Assembly (NCBI GenBank): GCA_903813345.2
Contig: CAIIXF020000011.1
Coordinates: 21,559,754-21,623,753 of the forward strand
DNA length: 64,000 bases
Origin: Owenia fusiformis
Lineage: Eukaryota; Annelida; Polychaeta; Sabellida; Oweniidae
Reading direction: 5' to 3'
Position numbers and translations under genes: made by a program. The notes under the pieces were generated by a model. That model was given only the letters and a program-made list of their open reading frames with translations. It was not told the origin of the DNA and searched no databases. Numbering within the stretch: position 1 is the first letter of the stretch; each line of letters starts with the position of its first letter. Positions 23,621 through 45,977 of this stretch are shown one piece after another.

Positions 23621-24532
23621 ATGGATCTTGAGCAGCTAGAGCACTTCAACGAGAAAGGATATGTGGTAATGAAAGGGTTACTGGACACTGAAACTGTCGA
23701 TTCAGTACGAGATGGCTGTAATCAGCTCACAAATGAGTTGATTCAAAAATTAATTTCCAAGGGCAAAAATTCAGATGATTTCAAAGATGAACCATTTGAA
23801 ACTCGTTTGTTGAAGGTTGTTGGAGATAATCTTGATGATGCGCCGTTATTGTACCGATCTGAGCTACACAAAGGACAATTCTATAAACTCTTCAGTAACC
23901 CACGACTCCTTGGAGTTGTCCATCAAATCTTATCCCCCGCGAAGGACATTCGTATATTCCCAAATTACAGCATCAGACCAAAGTTTCCCGATTACTGCCC
24001 GCATGAGGTTGTATGGCATCAGGATGCTGGTTTGGCCCCTGATGGAAGCCCTAATACGGCACCTCTTCCTGAGCGTATGGATGCATTTGGTCGTGACGCG
24101 ACAGTTAATTGCTGGACTCCACTGGTACCTGCAACAGTTGAGACTGGATGTATGAAATTCATCCCAGGCAGTCATAAGCTGGGGATTCAAGAGCATAAGC
24201 TATTACATCGGTATCGAGAAACTGCGACGTATGGTACAGAGTCAGTTTATGGAACTTATGCTACTCAGATACCTGATGAGGTCATAGAACAACACAAGAA
24301 TGATATCATCGATATTGAATGCGACCCGGGAGATGTAGTGTTCTTCTCTCACATCTTAATCCACCGTGGTGGCTATAATCATTCCAAGATCATTCGTTGG
24401 TCAGTTGATTGGCGATATCAGGATGCAGCTAAAGAGACTCATCGTGAACAAAAGGGACACATCATGTGGTCTGATGATCCGACGAAGGCTGTGTCTAATG
24501 CAGAACAATGGGAACAGCTGAGTCTTGTGTAA
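23621..24532 (+). CDS. Phytanoyl-CoA dioxygenase (PhyH) family protein, intronless
   Basis: A single uninterrupted frame of 303 codons with a good start context (AAAACATGG). PhyH-family Fe(II)/2-oxoglutarate oxygenase features are all present: N-terminal FNEKGYVVMKGLL (residues 9-21), the HxD iron motif WHQDAG (H133, D135), the substrate-side segment GCMKFIPGSHKLG (176-188), the distal iron ligand H248 in LIHRGG, and R259 as candidate 2-oxoglutarate anchor. Length suits the family. It has no obvious N-terminal targeting signal, unlike peroxisomal PHYH, so a cytosolic PHYHD1-like or secondary-metabolism role is equally possible; the substrate cannot be told. The absence of introns contrasts with its intron-rich neighbours and suggests retroposition or horizontal acquisition. 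A variant poly(A) signal ATTAAA occurs at about 24742. Confidence 0.9.
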   Translation: MDLEQLEHFNEKGYVVMKGLLDTETVDSVRDGCNQLTNELIQKLISKGKNSDDFKDEPFETRLLKVVGDNLDDAPLLYRSELHKGQFYKLFSNPRLLGVVHQILSPAKDIRIFPNYSIRPKFPDYCPHEVVWHQDAGLAPDGSPNTAPLPERMDAFGRDATVNCWTPLVPATVETGCMKFIPGSHKLGIQEHKLLHRYRETATYGTESVYGTYATQIPDEVIEQHKNDIIDIECDPGDVVFFSHILIHRGGYNHSKIIRWSVDWRYQDAAKETHREQKGHIMWSDDPTKAVSNAEQWEQLSLV

Positions 24533-25015
24533 ACTAAATCCCTGCCAGATTTTACAGAAACATTCCTATGGAATATTCCTGAACTCAATGAGGAGCCATA
24601 TCATTAGACAGACTACATATTTTTGAAATAGATTATATATTGAGAAGACTGTCACAAAATGTGACACTTTCATTCAAATGCAGAAAAGCTAAAGAGTGTT
24701 CCAGTTGCTGAAGCATTCTGCATCTTACCAATATGTTTTAAATTAAACATCACCATACATTGAATGCTATCATATTTTGAGGGTTTTTGAAGGCCTGTGA
24801 TTAACATAGCAATACATTTTCGTACATATCACAAGTAATGTGGAAAAACTCCAGACTACCTGGTCATGAAGCAGAACCACCCTTAATACTATGGTTTCAG
24901 CCTCGAACATGTACAGGGAAATACTCCAGTCCATGGGCTTTTAATTCTTGAAAGTCTGTGACCAATCATAATACTTTCTACGTGATTAGTTTTTCATATT
25001 TGAAATGTAAACATC
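24533..25015. other. PhyH-family gene 3' UTR and intergenic DNA
   Basis: Non-coding sequence following the stop codon. I see no additional gene or repeat before the TIR element at 25016. Confidence 0.5.
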
Positions 25016-25931
25016 CGGTTTGTGTAAAAAACCGGGTAACTGGGTACCCGGTCGACCGGGTACCTAACGTTCCTAGCAGGGTTACCAACTTTCAAAGTTC
25101 CACATTTCCCCCCAATATATAGTAGCGTATATTGACTTGACAGACTTAGCCTACCGAGTGCACTGCTGTTCGATATTTTTACCCTATACGAGACAGAGCA
25201 ATTTTTAAAATAAACAGTGACGTCCATGTCACGTTGCTCATAAGTAGCATATAATTCCTAAAAGACGTTGCACATTTTAGTTCTTTACACATCGATGCAA
25301 CGTTAACATGAGACATCTATTGATTGTATAAAAAGAACGTTGTTGTAACGTGTCCGTAAAGTTCATTAGTGTGGAACGTTTGATATTTCACTACATTGGT
25401 CCATATGTGACGTAACTCAAACGTTAAAATTCAACGTTGTCAAAACAGGCTTTTAATATCAAAATATTTGTTGGTGGAAAACTTTGTGTTCTCACTACAT
25501 TTAAGTCGGTTCATTTCCTACGTATTGTTAACGTTAAAATTTAACATTGTCGAAACGTTTTTTTGGATTTGAAATAACCTCAAAACGTGACGTCAATAAT
25601 GACGTTCATGGACCGTATTGATCTGACGTTATTTAAATATTCAGCAAAACATCAATGGATGGTTGAATTTCAACATTGTGGAAATGGCTTCAAAATATTT
25701 GTGAGTTAAGGAAACGTTACAAAGACGTCAATATGTTCTCACTAAATCGGTTCATTACGGATGTTATTTGAACGTTAGAAGTTAACGTTGTCAAAACGTT
25801 CTTACGATGTGAAATAACCTCAAAACGTGACGTCGAAAATAATGTACATGTATCCAACGTTATAAATAAAAAAAATTCCTAACCCTGCTAGGAACATTAA
25901 GTATCCGGTCACCCGGTTTTTTACACAAACT
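25016..25931. mobile_element. Fold-back element rich in AACGTT (MULE-like target duplication)
   Basis: Ends are inverted copies of GTTTGTGTAAAAAACCGGGT followed by a diverged segment ending TTCCTAGCAGGGTT. TGTAAACATC flanks both sides (25006-25015 and 25932-25941), a 10-bp or slightly longer target duplication. The body has many AACGTT/ACGTTAAA motifs in both directions and no transposase. A 9-11 bp duplication with long TIRs fits Mutator-like non-autonomous elements. Confidence 0.7.
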
Positions 25932-26534
25932 TGTAAACATCTGAAACAGATGAATACATTTTGATAGTTATGAAAATAATATCAATGCAATCATGAATAG
26001 GCATTAAGTGTATTTAAATTAACATCATTAAAAATATTGATTTAAAATGAAGCAGTGCAATAAGTACAGTACTTAGCCATGCTAAACTATATTTTATGTA
26101 CACATGTACCATTCACTGCACTTATGTGTTATGCACTCATGTGCCGTACTGTACTCATGCACTGCACTTGTGTTGTTGGTGTACCATAATTTCTAATGAA
26201 AGAAAGTGACAGTCACAGAAATAGATTAAGCTGACTCAAATCTTTTCATGAAATATTTTGTATAAGCATGCATCTTTGCCACTCACTGCTGTACCTTTCA
26301 AATTCTAGTATTCTCTTGTTTTTTATGCGCTTTTTACTGTTTTATCAGATTTGTATTGTATTCAATTTTAGATTATTTTTTATTTTATATTGTTATTATT
26401 GTTAATCTAGTCGTTAAACATTGTGAATTAGTGAATACAAATTTTCAATATTAGATATTTTTAATGTGCACATTGCACATTTAATACTTTTATGTATATA
26501 AAGATGATATAATTGTATATGTATATATAATTAG

Positions 26535-27080
26535 ATAACTGGAACGCCAAGGGATAGCAAATCCCATCAAACTGCCATTGCTGCTTTTACAAAATCCCCC
26601 CACTACTTTTTCTGTTATAGCAAAAATCATAAAATAACAAACATAAATATGGCTACCATTTTTCAAAATGTCCACTCACTAGCCAAATTGTTAAAATTAA
26701 GTTCGAAGTAGGCACAAAATGCTTTATTACTTTTCAAGTTACAGCAAATATTGTAAAAATGATGTGTATCAGTCACCATTTTTCAAAATAGCCACCATGT
26801 TTTTAAATATTTAGATTTTCAACTCAATATCTTAAATAAATTTTGGCATTTAAAGCATTTTAAAATTACAGTTTTATATGTTGTACCTAAAATACTGTAA
26901 CATTGACACTAAAATGTTGGCCATTTGGAATCTGGTGGCCATTTTTAAAATTGGCTTTCAAGCCGAACTTGTACTCTGATGGGGCATATACCTATAAAAT
27001 ATAATCAATACTGATCTAATCATGAGTTATCTTGAGTTATTGCCTGGATGGATGGACAGATGGACGGACGGAAGTACAGA
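26535..27080. repeat. Dispersed repeat ending in GGACGGACGG tract
   Basis: The order is GGAACGCCAAGGGATAGCAAATCCCATC, several AAAATGGCNRCC-type segments, a GAACTTGTACTCTGATGGGGCATAT block, then GCCTGGATGGATGGACAGATGG. The same order is seen at 42205-43170, so both are copies of one non-coding family; this copy is more diverged. No protein frame. Confidence 0.6.
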
Positions 27081-27955
27081 CAGACTGAGATGTTCTCTAC
27101 ATCATCAAGTGTTATCCTTAATGTTATTTAAACCAGTAGTACATGTAGTAGGGATGTGGAGTTGAGAATAACTCAGAATTGTCATTCTTGTGCATTTTTG
27201 CTCTCATCCTTCATGTACCCAGACAACCAGTGATGTCCCATCATTAATTGCTACCTGAGATATATCTTGAGACCAACTTATGGGCACAGTGTTTCTGATG
27301 TATTGAGAAAACCAACAGAACAACCAACTGTCAGAATTGAACGCAAATTGAGGTTTCCACCCTAAGGAGAATTCCCATCAAGTGGCACACTTGTGTCATG
27401 ACTTGAACCCAAGCAACCAATCAGATTCAGAGGGTTTTTTGATTTCTTTTCGAATTTCCAGAACTGCCATTGATAGAAATCACTTGGTCATGTAACCATA
27501 ATGATAAACCTCACAACCAATTGGATTTCACTGAGATATTCGTTCAGATTTAATTAGTTTTCGTGAAAGTAATTTGATTGGTTGGTACACTCATAAAATT
27601 ACTACCGACTGACAGCAGAGGATTTGGAACTTCTTCGTTCGTACATTCATATTCACGACATGTTTGTATGTCTGCATCTTAAATTCCAAGATAATCTTTA
27701 AATTTTTAAAATCATCGGGCATAATGAAAGATGGATTCTCCTTTTAATTCTAACCTATTGAACAACTCCCAAACACCTCCATATTTCTACCACAAAACAG
27801 CTTATCATTTGTAACCTCAACTTTTATCAGACTTAGCTGATTCCATTGTAAACAATTTAACATGACAGTGTATTGTATATTAGCAAATGAGATTTTATTG
27901 TCATTCAGTTGATTTTGATATCTAGTTTTTTGGCACCACCTAGCTAAACTACTAC

Positions 27956-28494
27956 TAGATAGTAGATAACATACAAGGAATCCTATCTGGTAGATAATAT
28001 ACAAGGAATCCTATCAAGTAGATAACATACAAGGAATCTTATCTAGTAGATAACACACAAGGAATCATATCTAGTAGATAACATACAAGGAATCCTATCT
28101 GGTAGATAACATACAAGGAATCCTATCTAGTAGATAACATACAAGGAATCCTATCTAGTAGATCACATACAAGGAATCCTATCTCGTAGATAACATACAA
28201 GGAATCCTATCTAGTAGATAACATACAAGGAATCCTATCAAGTAGATAACATACAAGGAATCTTATCTAGTAGATAACACACAAGGAATCATATCTAGTA
28301 GATAACATACAAGGAATCCTATCTGGTAGATAACATACAAGGAATCCTATCTAGTAGATAACATACAAGGAATCATATCTAGTAGATAATGTTCAAGGAA
28401 TCCTATCTAGTAGATAACATACAAGGAATCTTATCTAGTAGATAACTACAAGGAATCCTATGAAGTAGATAACATACAAGGAATCCTATCTAGT
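27956..28494. repeat. 28-bp minisatellite, ~19 copies
   Basis: The unit is close to AGTAGATAACATACAAGGAA plus TCCTATCT. Variants (ATCAAGTAG, ACACACAAGG, ATCATATCT, TCTGGTAG) recur in the same order 224 bp apart (ATCAAGTAG at 28013 and 28237), i.e. a higher-order unit of eight monomers. Intergenic. Confidence 0.85.
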
Positions 28495-29600
28495 AAGTAA
28501 AGAGTTTATCAACTCAGTGATCATGTTAAGCTGAAAGCATCAACCTTGCAGACACATTTTCAGCTTAACATGTTCAGTGACCAGACTTTCTTAATACAAC
28601 TTACAAGTGTATACATATTTGCAATACTAACTACATGTACATGTATATAATATTTATCCCTTTTACCGGTATACAAGTGACTTTTCTCTTAACAAGATAT
28701 GTACAAAATATTTACAGATATATACTGTATATACAAAAATAACAAGAAAACAGATATGAAAATAAAATCATTAATTTTCCATTTCATGGATTTTGAGAAC
28801 CATCATATTTTCCAACCTGGGTTCCAAAATATACATTACAGTATTGGTAATGTATGTGAATTACTTATTCTACATTCAATACCTCAATATTTGGCAAGAT
28901 ATTCCTATTACCACAAGAGTCAACCTTTTCAGACAGTTAAAAGAAGTAGAGGCGTTTCTTTTGATATTATACGAGGGCTGTCCAATATATTCTCATACAA
29001 ATGCTCTTCATATCTATGAACGAAACAGGAAAAAACATTCAGAAATTTAAAGTTATATAAGGTTAATACTGGCATAATATTATGAATTAACTTTGGTAAT
29101 TTCACAGTTATAGTAACTTTAATACATAAAGATGAGCATTATACCTAAAAGATCAGGTTTTTCTTTTTCATATGTATATGTAACTAGACTTAAGTATTCT
29201 AGTTCATGAAAATAAGAGCATTTGTACAAGTGTTTATTGAACATCCCTTGCAATACCCATGGTGTAAAATTAAGGTACAAGAGCTACATTGAACTTTCAT
29301 GTCTGGCAATGTTTCCACTGCAGTGACCAATTTAAGCTCAACATCACTTATCACACTGTTACATTTTCCCAATTTAACATGTTCATATCTTAAATACAGC
29401 TATGGGATAATTTTGATAATACACCATGAGATGAGGAAATAGATATTTAAACAGTGATTCGTGTACCTGCAGCACTTGACTGGGTTATAATTTTGTAAAA
29501 ATTGCATCCAATTTTGGCATAATCAATTAATCATTTGAGGTACAACTCTTTTTAAACAGATTTAATTAACAGATGAACTTTAAATGTGACAAAATTGAAC
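28495..29600. other. Intergenic DNA, no gene seen
   Basis: AT-rich sequence. A short inverted pair lies just after the minisatellite (TGATCATGTTAAGCTGAAA at 28517 and its near mirror around 28560). Frames here are short and show no recognisable protein. Confidence 0.4.
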
Positions 29601-29609
29601 CCTACAGTA

Positions 29610-30470
29610 AATATGTGCATAAATCACTACTATACAAGTGCATCATATACAGCTGTACATGTGTATAGTATACTGAACACCACTGTACATGTGCATAATG
29701 AACACTACTATACATTGTGCATCATGTACAAATGTACATGTGTATACTATACTGAACACTACTGTACATGTATATTATGAACACTACTATACATTGTGCA
29801 TCATGCACAGCTGTACATGTGTGTAGTATCCTGAACATTACTGTACATGTATATTATGAACACTACCTGTATAGTATACTGAACATTATTGTACATGTGC
29901 ATAATGAACACTACTATACATTGTACATCATGTACAACTGTACATGTGTATAGTATACTGAACACTACTGTACATGTGCATAATGAACACTACTATTCAT
30001 TGTGCATCATGCACAACTGTATATGTGTATAATGAACACTACTATACATTGTGCATTATGCACAATTAAACATGTGTATAGTATTGAAGCCTATTGCACA
30101 TGTGTCCATTGAACACCATTGTGCATGTGGAAGTGTGCACTGAATGGAATTTTACATGTGTACATTAATTGATATTGTGTATGTTTACACTGAATGAGAC
30201 TGTACATGTGTACATTGATATGCACCGAGTTTATAAGTGCACATTGAAATACTATTGTGTCTTTTGATTGCACATTGACCAATGTTATACCTTTATACAT
30301 GTACATTATCCACATATGTAAATATGGACAAAGTATAACATTGTACATTGAACACATAATGGCGATTTGCACATAAAACAATATAATTGTACATGTGCAT
30401 ATTTTACACATTTGTGCAAATAAATAGTACACATATACTGTGTATTTATATTTGTACATGTTTCATACTT
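29610..30470. repeat. Degenerate ~79-bp tandem repeat (TGTACATGTG-rich)
   Basis: GTGTATAGTATACTGAACAC-type segments recur about every 79 bp from 29661, 29740 and 29819 onward, alternating with CACTACTATACATTGTGC. After about 30100 the repeat decays into irregular TGTACATGTG/ATTGTACA sequence. Peptide frames across it merely mirror the repeat. Confidence 0.7.
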
Positions 30471-32330
30471 GAATGATGGACTTTCAAAGATTAACTAAAA
30501 ATTCTAAATTGCCTTAACCCATTAGCAGAATTTAGTTCAAAATTAATGCATTAGGTGGGCTTTTAAAAGTATGTTCCTCTACGATCTCAGTGACCATTTC
30601 ACCAATTTTCTCAACAAGACACAGAGTGAACAATATTGCACCCATGAATTGACTATTAAGAATATTATGATGATTGTGTAGTTTCTATTTTAATGGATTA
30701 ACATTATCACATGAATCAGAACATAGTGTAGAAAAGGCAACAGATAAGGTAATAAGACAGAAAAGTCAAAATGGCAACTTTAAAATAAGATTTTGTGGCT
30801 ACCTTTACCAAATAATGATGAGAACTGATAAACCAAAACATTTGGGTCACCATTTTAAAATTTTTCAGCTGAATTGACATTTTCTCCATTTCAGTATTTA
30901 ATATTTTGCAGTGAAGGGATACCAAGAAAATTATTAAAGAAAACCATATAAACATGTATGCACATGGCATAAAATATTAAATTGCTTAACTGTTTTATTT
31001 CAGAGAGGATTGGTGAAAACTGAGATCTCAGAGGGACCAACTTGCAAAATATATCACCACCTCCACCTGGATTTACATTTGCCAAAGAAAGACATTTTTC
31101 TGTCTATTTTCATTAGTCCATGTTTAAACAAAACCGTACTCATAACTAAATGTACAGAATATATGGCATCATGAATACAATATGTACATATCCATACACA
31201 TACATACTTTAGATCTTAGAATGCATTGTACATCATACTTCTGTACAAACTTGAATAAATATCATTATTCAAACGTAATCTATGAAAAAGAATATAAACT
31301 ATGATACAAAAAAAACTTAAACTTAAATTCAGTCTACGAAGAGAGCATTCCTTTTTTACCCTTCCTCCATGGTTGTGAAGGGAGTGTATATATTTACACT
31401 CCAATAATTTTGGGAGGAGTGTATATCGCGTAACACAGAGGGTAATCATTTTAATGTTTCCCTTCCATATGTTTGAACAGGGGTGTAATTAATATTTCGA
31501 TCTCAATATATTTGTGGCAAGAGTGTACTTTAGAATATCTACTCTCGCAAGTAATTGAGAATATTTTGAATTATTGGAATTTCATAATTTAGCCCAATAA
31601 TGTGGATGTACTCAATTATATTGCTTTTGATGACATTTGAACTTACTGAATGTTAGGGATGGCACTTTAGGGATCTTATCAAAACAACAATTTTTGCCAA
31701 AAGACAAATTACCCTAGAAAACACTGATAATCATATGGTTAAAATCACCACCTCCCCCGAATAAAAATAATTAACAATTGGCAAATCTTGATTTTTTATC
31801 TGAATCCTTAATATGTATGCTCTTGATAGAAATGATAGAGTAACTAAATAAAAATTAAATTAATGTTTCTAAATAAAGGTTAACGCTTTCATTGCTAGAT
31901 TGTCAATGTTTTTTATAGAGCTACACATGCATGATATACTTTTATATGGACACGTCCTAACTACAAAATCATTTTTGGAATGATTGTTTCGAACCTTTCA
32001 TATCATATATGTATGAATCTCTGTCTTTTTGTGTATCTTTATAAGAACTGTAGATTGATCAACCAATGTTTCAGTTGAAAAATTAAATAATAGTGTAGTG
32101 GCTAATTTATCCTGTCTAAACAATTAAAAGTCATAAGCTATGGCAACGTGTAATTAATATTGCAATCATCGTTAGCTAATTCTCCCTTGTAGTTTATTGT
32201 GGTAACTCATACCACGGAGATCAACACTTTATATAAACAAGAACACAAATGTGTACAAAATGTCCCCACCAATGGGTGATCCCATGAAATGGTTATCCTG
32301 AAAATGAGTAGACAAAACTTTACCAACACA
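30471..32330. other. Intergenic DNA, no gene seen
   Basis: AT-rich sequence with no supported gene. Around 31360-31560 imperfect GGGAGTGTATAT / GAGTGTAYTT motifs recur a few times, possibly a decayed short repeat. No frame has a recognisable domain. Confidence 0.4.
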
Positions 32331-33830
32331 ATTTTAATTGATCCGTCACACAGTTAACTAGAAAACATGTAAACAAGACTTTACAGACAAGATTTTAGGA
32401 TGGAAAATCCAAAATGGCTGCCTTGACATTTACCCAGAATGTCAAAAAACTAATCTGTTCCTAGATTTTCATACTAAGAATCATGCCTGAAAATATGACA
32501 TTGATCTACCAAATGGTTCACCTGAAAACGCATAGACAAGACTTTACAGACAAGATTTTAGGACAGAAAATCCAAAATGGCTGCCATGACATTTACACAG
32601 AATGCCAAAAAACTAATCAGATGTAGGTTTTCACACTAAGAATCATCCCTGAAAATTTGAAATTGATCTACCAAACGGTTCACCTAAAAACGCGTAGACA
32701 AGACTTTACAGGCAAGATTTTAAGACGGAAAATCCAAAATGGCTGCCTTGACATTTATCCAGAATGCCAAAAAACTAATCAGATCTAGATTTTCATACTA
32801 AGAATCATCCCTAAAAATTTGAAATTGATCTACAGAACGGTTCACCTGGAAATGCATAGACAAGACTTTACAGACAAGATTTTAGGACAGAAAATCCAAA
32901 ATGGCTGCCTTGACATTTGCCCAGAATGCCAAAAAACTAATCAGTTCTACATTTTCATACTAAGAATCATCTCTGAAAATTTGAAATTGATCTACCAAAC
33001 GGTTCACCTGAAAACGCGTAGACAAGACTTTACAGACAAGATTTTAGGACGGAAAATCCAAAATGGCTGCCTTGACATTTACCCAGAATGCCAAAAAACA
33101 AATCAGATCTAGATTTTTATACTAAGAATATCCCTGAAAATTTGAAATTGATCCACCAAACGGTTCACCTGAAAACACGTAGACAAGACTTCACAGACAA
33201 GATTTTAGGACGGAAAAATCCAAAATGGCCGACAATAAAAAAGTGATTATGTGTTTTTGCTGATTTCTTCTTACAAAATTATCACATATTACTACTGTTA
33301 ACAATAACATAGGCTTTTACAACAAAGTAGATCTGAAATTATTAATAAAGCTACTAAATAGTTAAAGTATGAAAACTCAAAAACACCATTCAATATGATA
33401 CAAAGTATTATCGTGCGGTAACTTTTCTTAAGACATTCAAAATGGCTGACATGACTGAGCTAACAGGTCCAAAACCTAATCAGATCTAGAATGAAGTGAG
33501 CTGAACAAGATGTTAAAGTTTTAAAAGCAACTGTGAAGCCGTTTTTCTTAAAGTTTGCAGACAAGGATTTTAGCATTTGACTTCAAAATGGCCGACAGGA
33601 AGTAGGTATCGAGTTAAAATTTTTTCATCCACATCTGTATGCACTCATAAGTTATCCCTGAAAATTTGAAGGTGATATCTGTAGCGGTTTTGGAGAAAAC
33701 TCCCGGACGTACGGACAGACGGACAGACGGACGGACGGACGTACGGACGGACAGACGGACGCGCCTAGGCCGACAATATGGCCCCACACTATGTGGTGGG
33801 GACATAAAAAAGGATTTTTTGATAATGATG
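32330..33830. repeat. 162-bp tandem repeat with GACGG-rich tail element
   Basis: About 5.5 copies of a 162 bp unit (AAGACTTTACAGACAAG at 32375, 32538, 32700, 32862, 33024, 33185), each containing TCCAAAATGGCTGCCTTGAC. After a less regular stretch, 33640-33810 holds GAAAATTTGAAGGTGATATC, a GGACGGACGGACG tract (33708-33755) and a terminal CACTATGTGGTGGGG. The tail arrangement is shared in kind with repeats at 26535 and 42205, and resembles GACGG-tailed repeats common in molluscan genomes. Non-coding. Confidence 0.75.
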
Positions 33831-34027
33831 ACACCATATACAGGAACTTTAAATCGATGATTCAATGAGGATGACACATTAATAAAAAAAAATTTTGGTT
33901 GCATGATTAGATAAAGACAACATTTTATAAATAAATCTAGGTTGCATGATTTGGTTCATACAACGCATCAGTAAAGGAATTTTGGTTGCATGTTAGGATA
34001 TAACAGGAATGCTCTCTTCATAAGGTG

Positions 34028-45294
<11,267 letters not shown>

Positions 45295-45807
45295 TTTCAC
45301 GATCCTATCCCAACTGCAAGCACAGCAAAAATAATGTAAAAACTTATCCTGATCCGTTTTACCCCTAAGGAAGTCAACATACATTTTACTGAGAACTTAA
45401 TTCCATGTTATAGACCTATATCTAGATTTGTAATGTTTTCAAGTACACATTGCATGTGTGAGGTTGTATTGTTAGCAATTGAATCCCAGTTTTATGACAA
45501 CGATTTGAAGAAATAGACAATTCTGTCAACAATTTATTTGAGTTATTGGTACATTAACATTCTGATACTCATTACATCTTTCTGTTCTAAAAGGAAATGA
45601 CAATGACTGAGATGTCATGGTTTATTATGATGGCACACTAACTGCACTGTTTAATTTGAATATGAACAAAAGGAATTGTCAAAATTATTGGACAATAAGC
45701 ATGAGATAGAGCCTCATTTATAGGGACCATCATATAAATATTAAAGAAGCTTCACATATTAAAGTCAAACTCCCATAACAAAATTGAACAAATGGTCATG
45801 AATACAC

Positions 45808-45977
45808 TACAGTAAAACCTGTCTAAACTGAGTGCTACTGGGAATGGCCAAAAGTGTTCAGTTTGGGAGGTCTTCACATTTTGAGTTTTTTTAAATGAAA
45901 GTCTATGGTAGTGAAAAGTGTTCATATTGTGGGGAGTTCAGATTAGAAAGGTGTTGGGATATACAGGTTTTACTGTA
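45808..45977. mobile_element. TACAGTAAAACCTGT MITE, intact 170-bp copy
   Basis: Ends TACAGTAAAACCTGT and ACAGGTTTTACTGTA are perfect inverted copies with terminal TA. The interior contains GTGTTCAGTTTGGGAGGT and the mirrored AGTTCAGATTAGAAAGGTGTT. This is the clearest copy of a family with at least six more members in this window (Scm introns, 37353, 41444, 55486 and fragments). Tc1/mariner-type by its TA ends. Confidence 0.7.

Noticed and set aside
23621-24532. Bacterial contamination as the source of the PhyH-family gene
   Set aside because: It is embedded in continuous repeat-rich eukaryotic sequence with an animal-type start context and no neighbouring bacterial genes.
27956-28494. Possible CRISPR-like array
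   Set aside because: The units are directly adjacent with no unique spacers, and the genome is animal; it is a minisatellite. The same applies to the arrays at 21591, 32330 and 57038.
33614-33904. 96-codon minus-strand frame with VRPSVRLSVRP peptide
   Set aside because: It translates the GACGG microsatellite tract and is not a protein.
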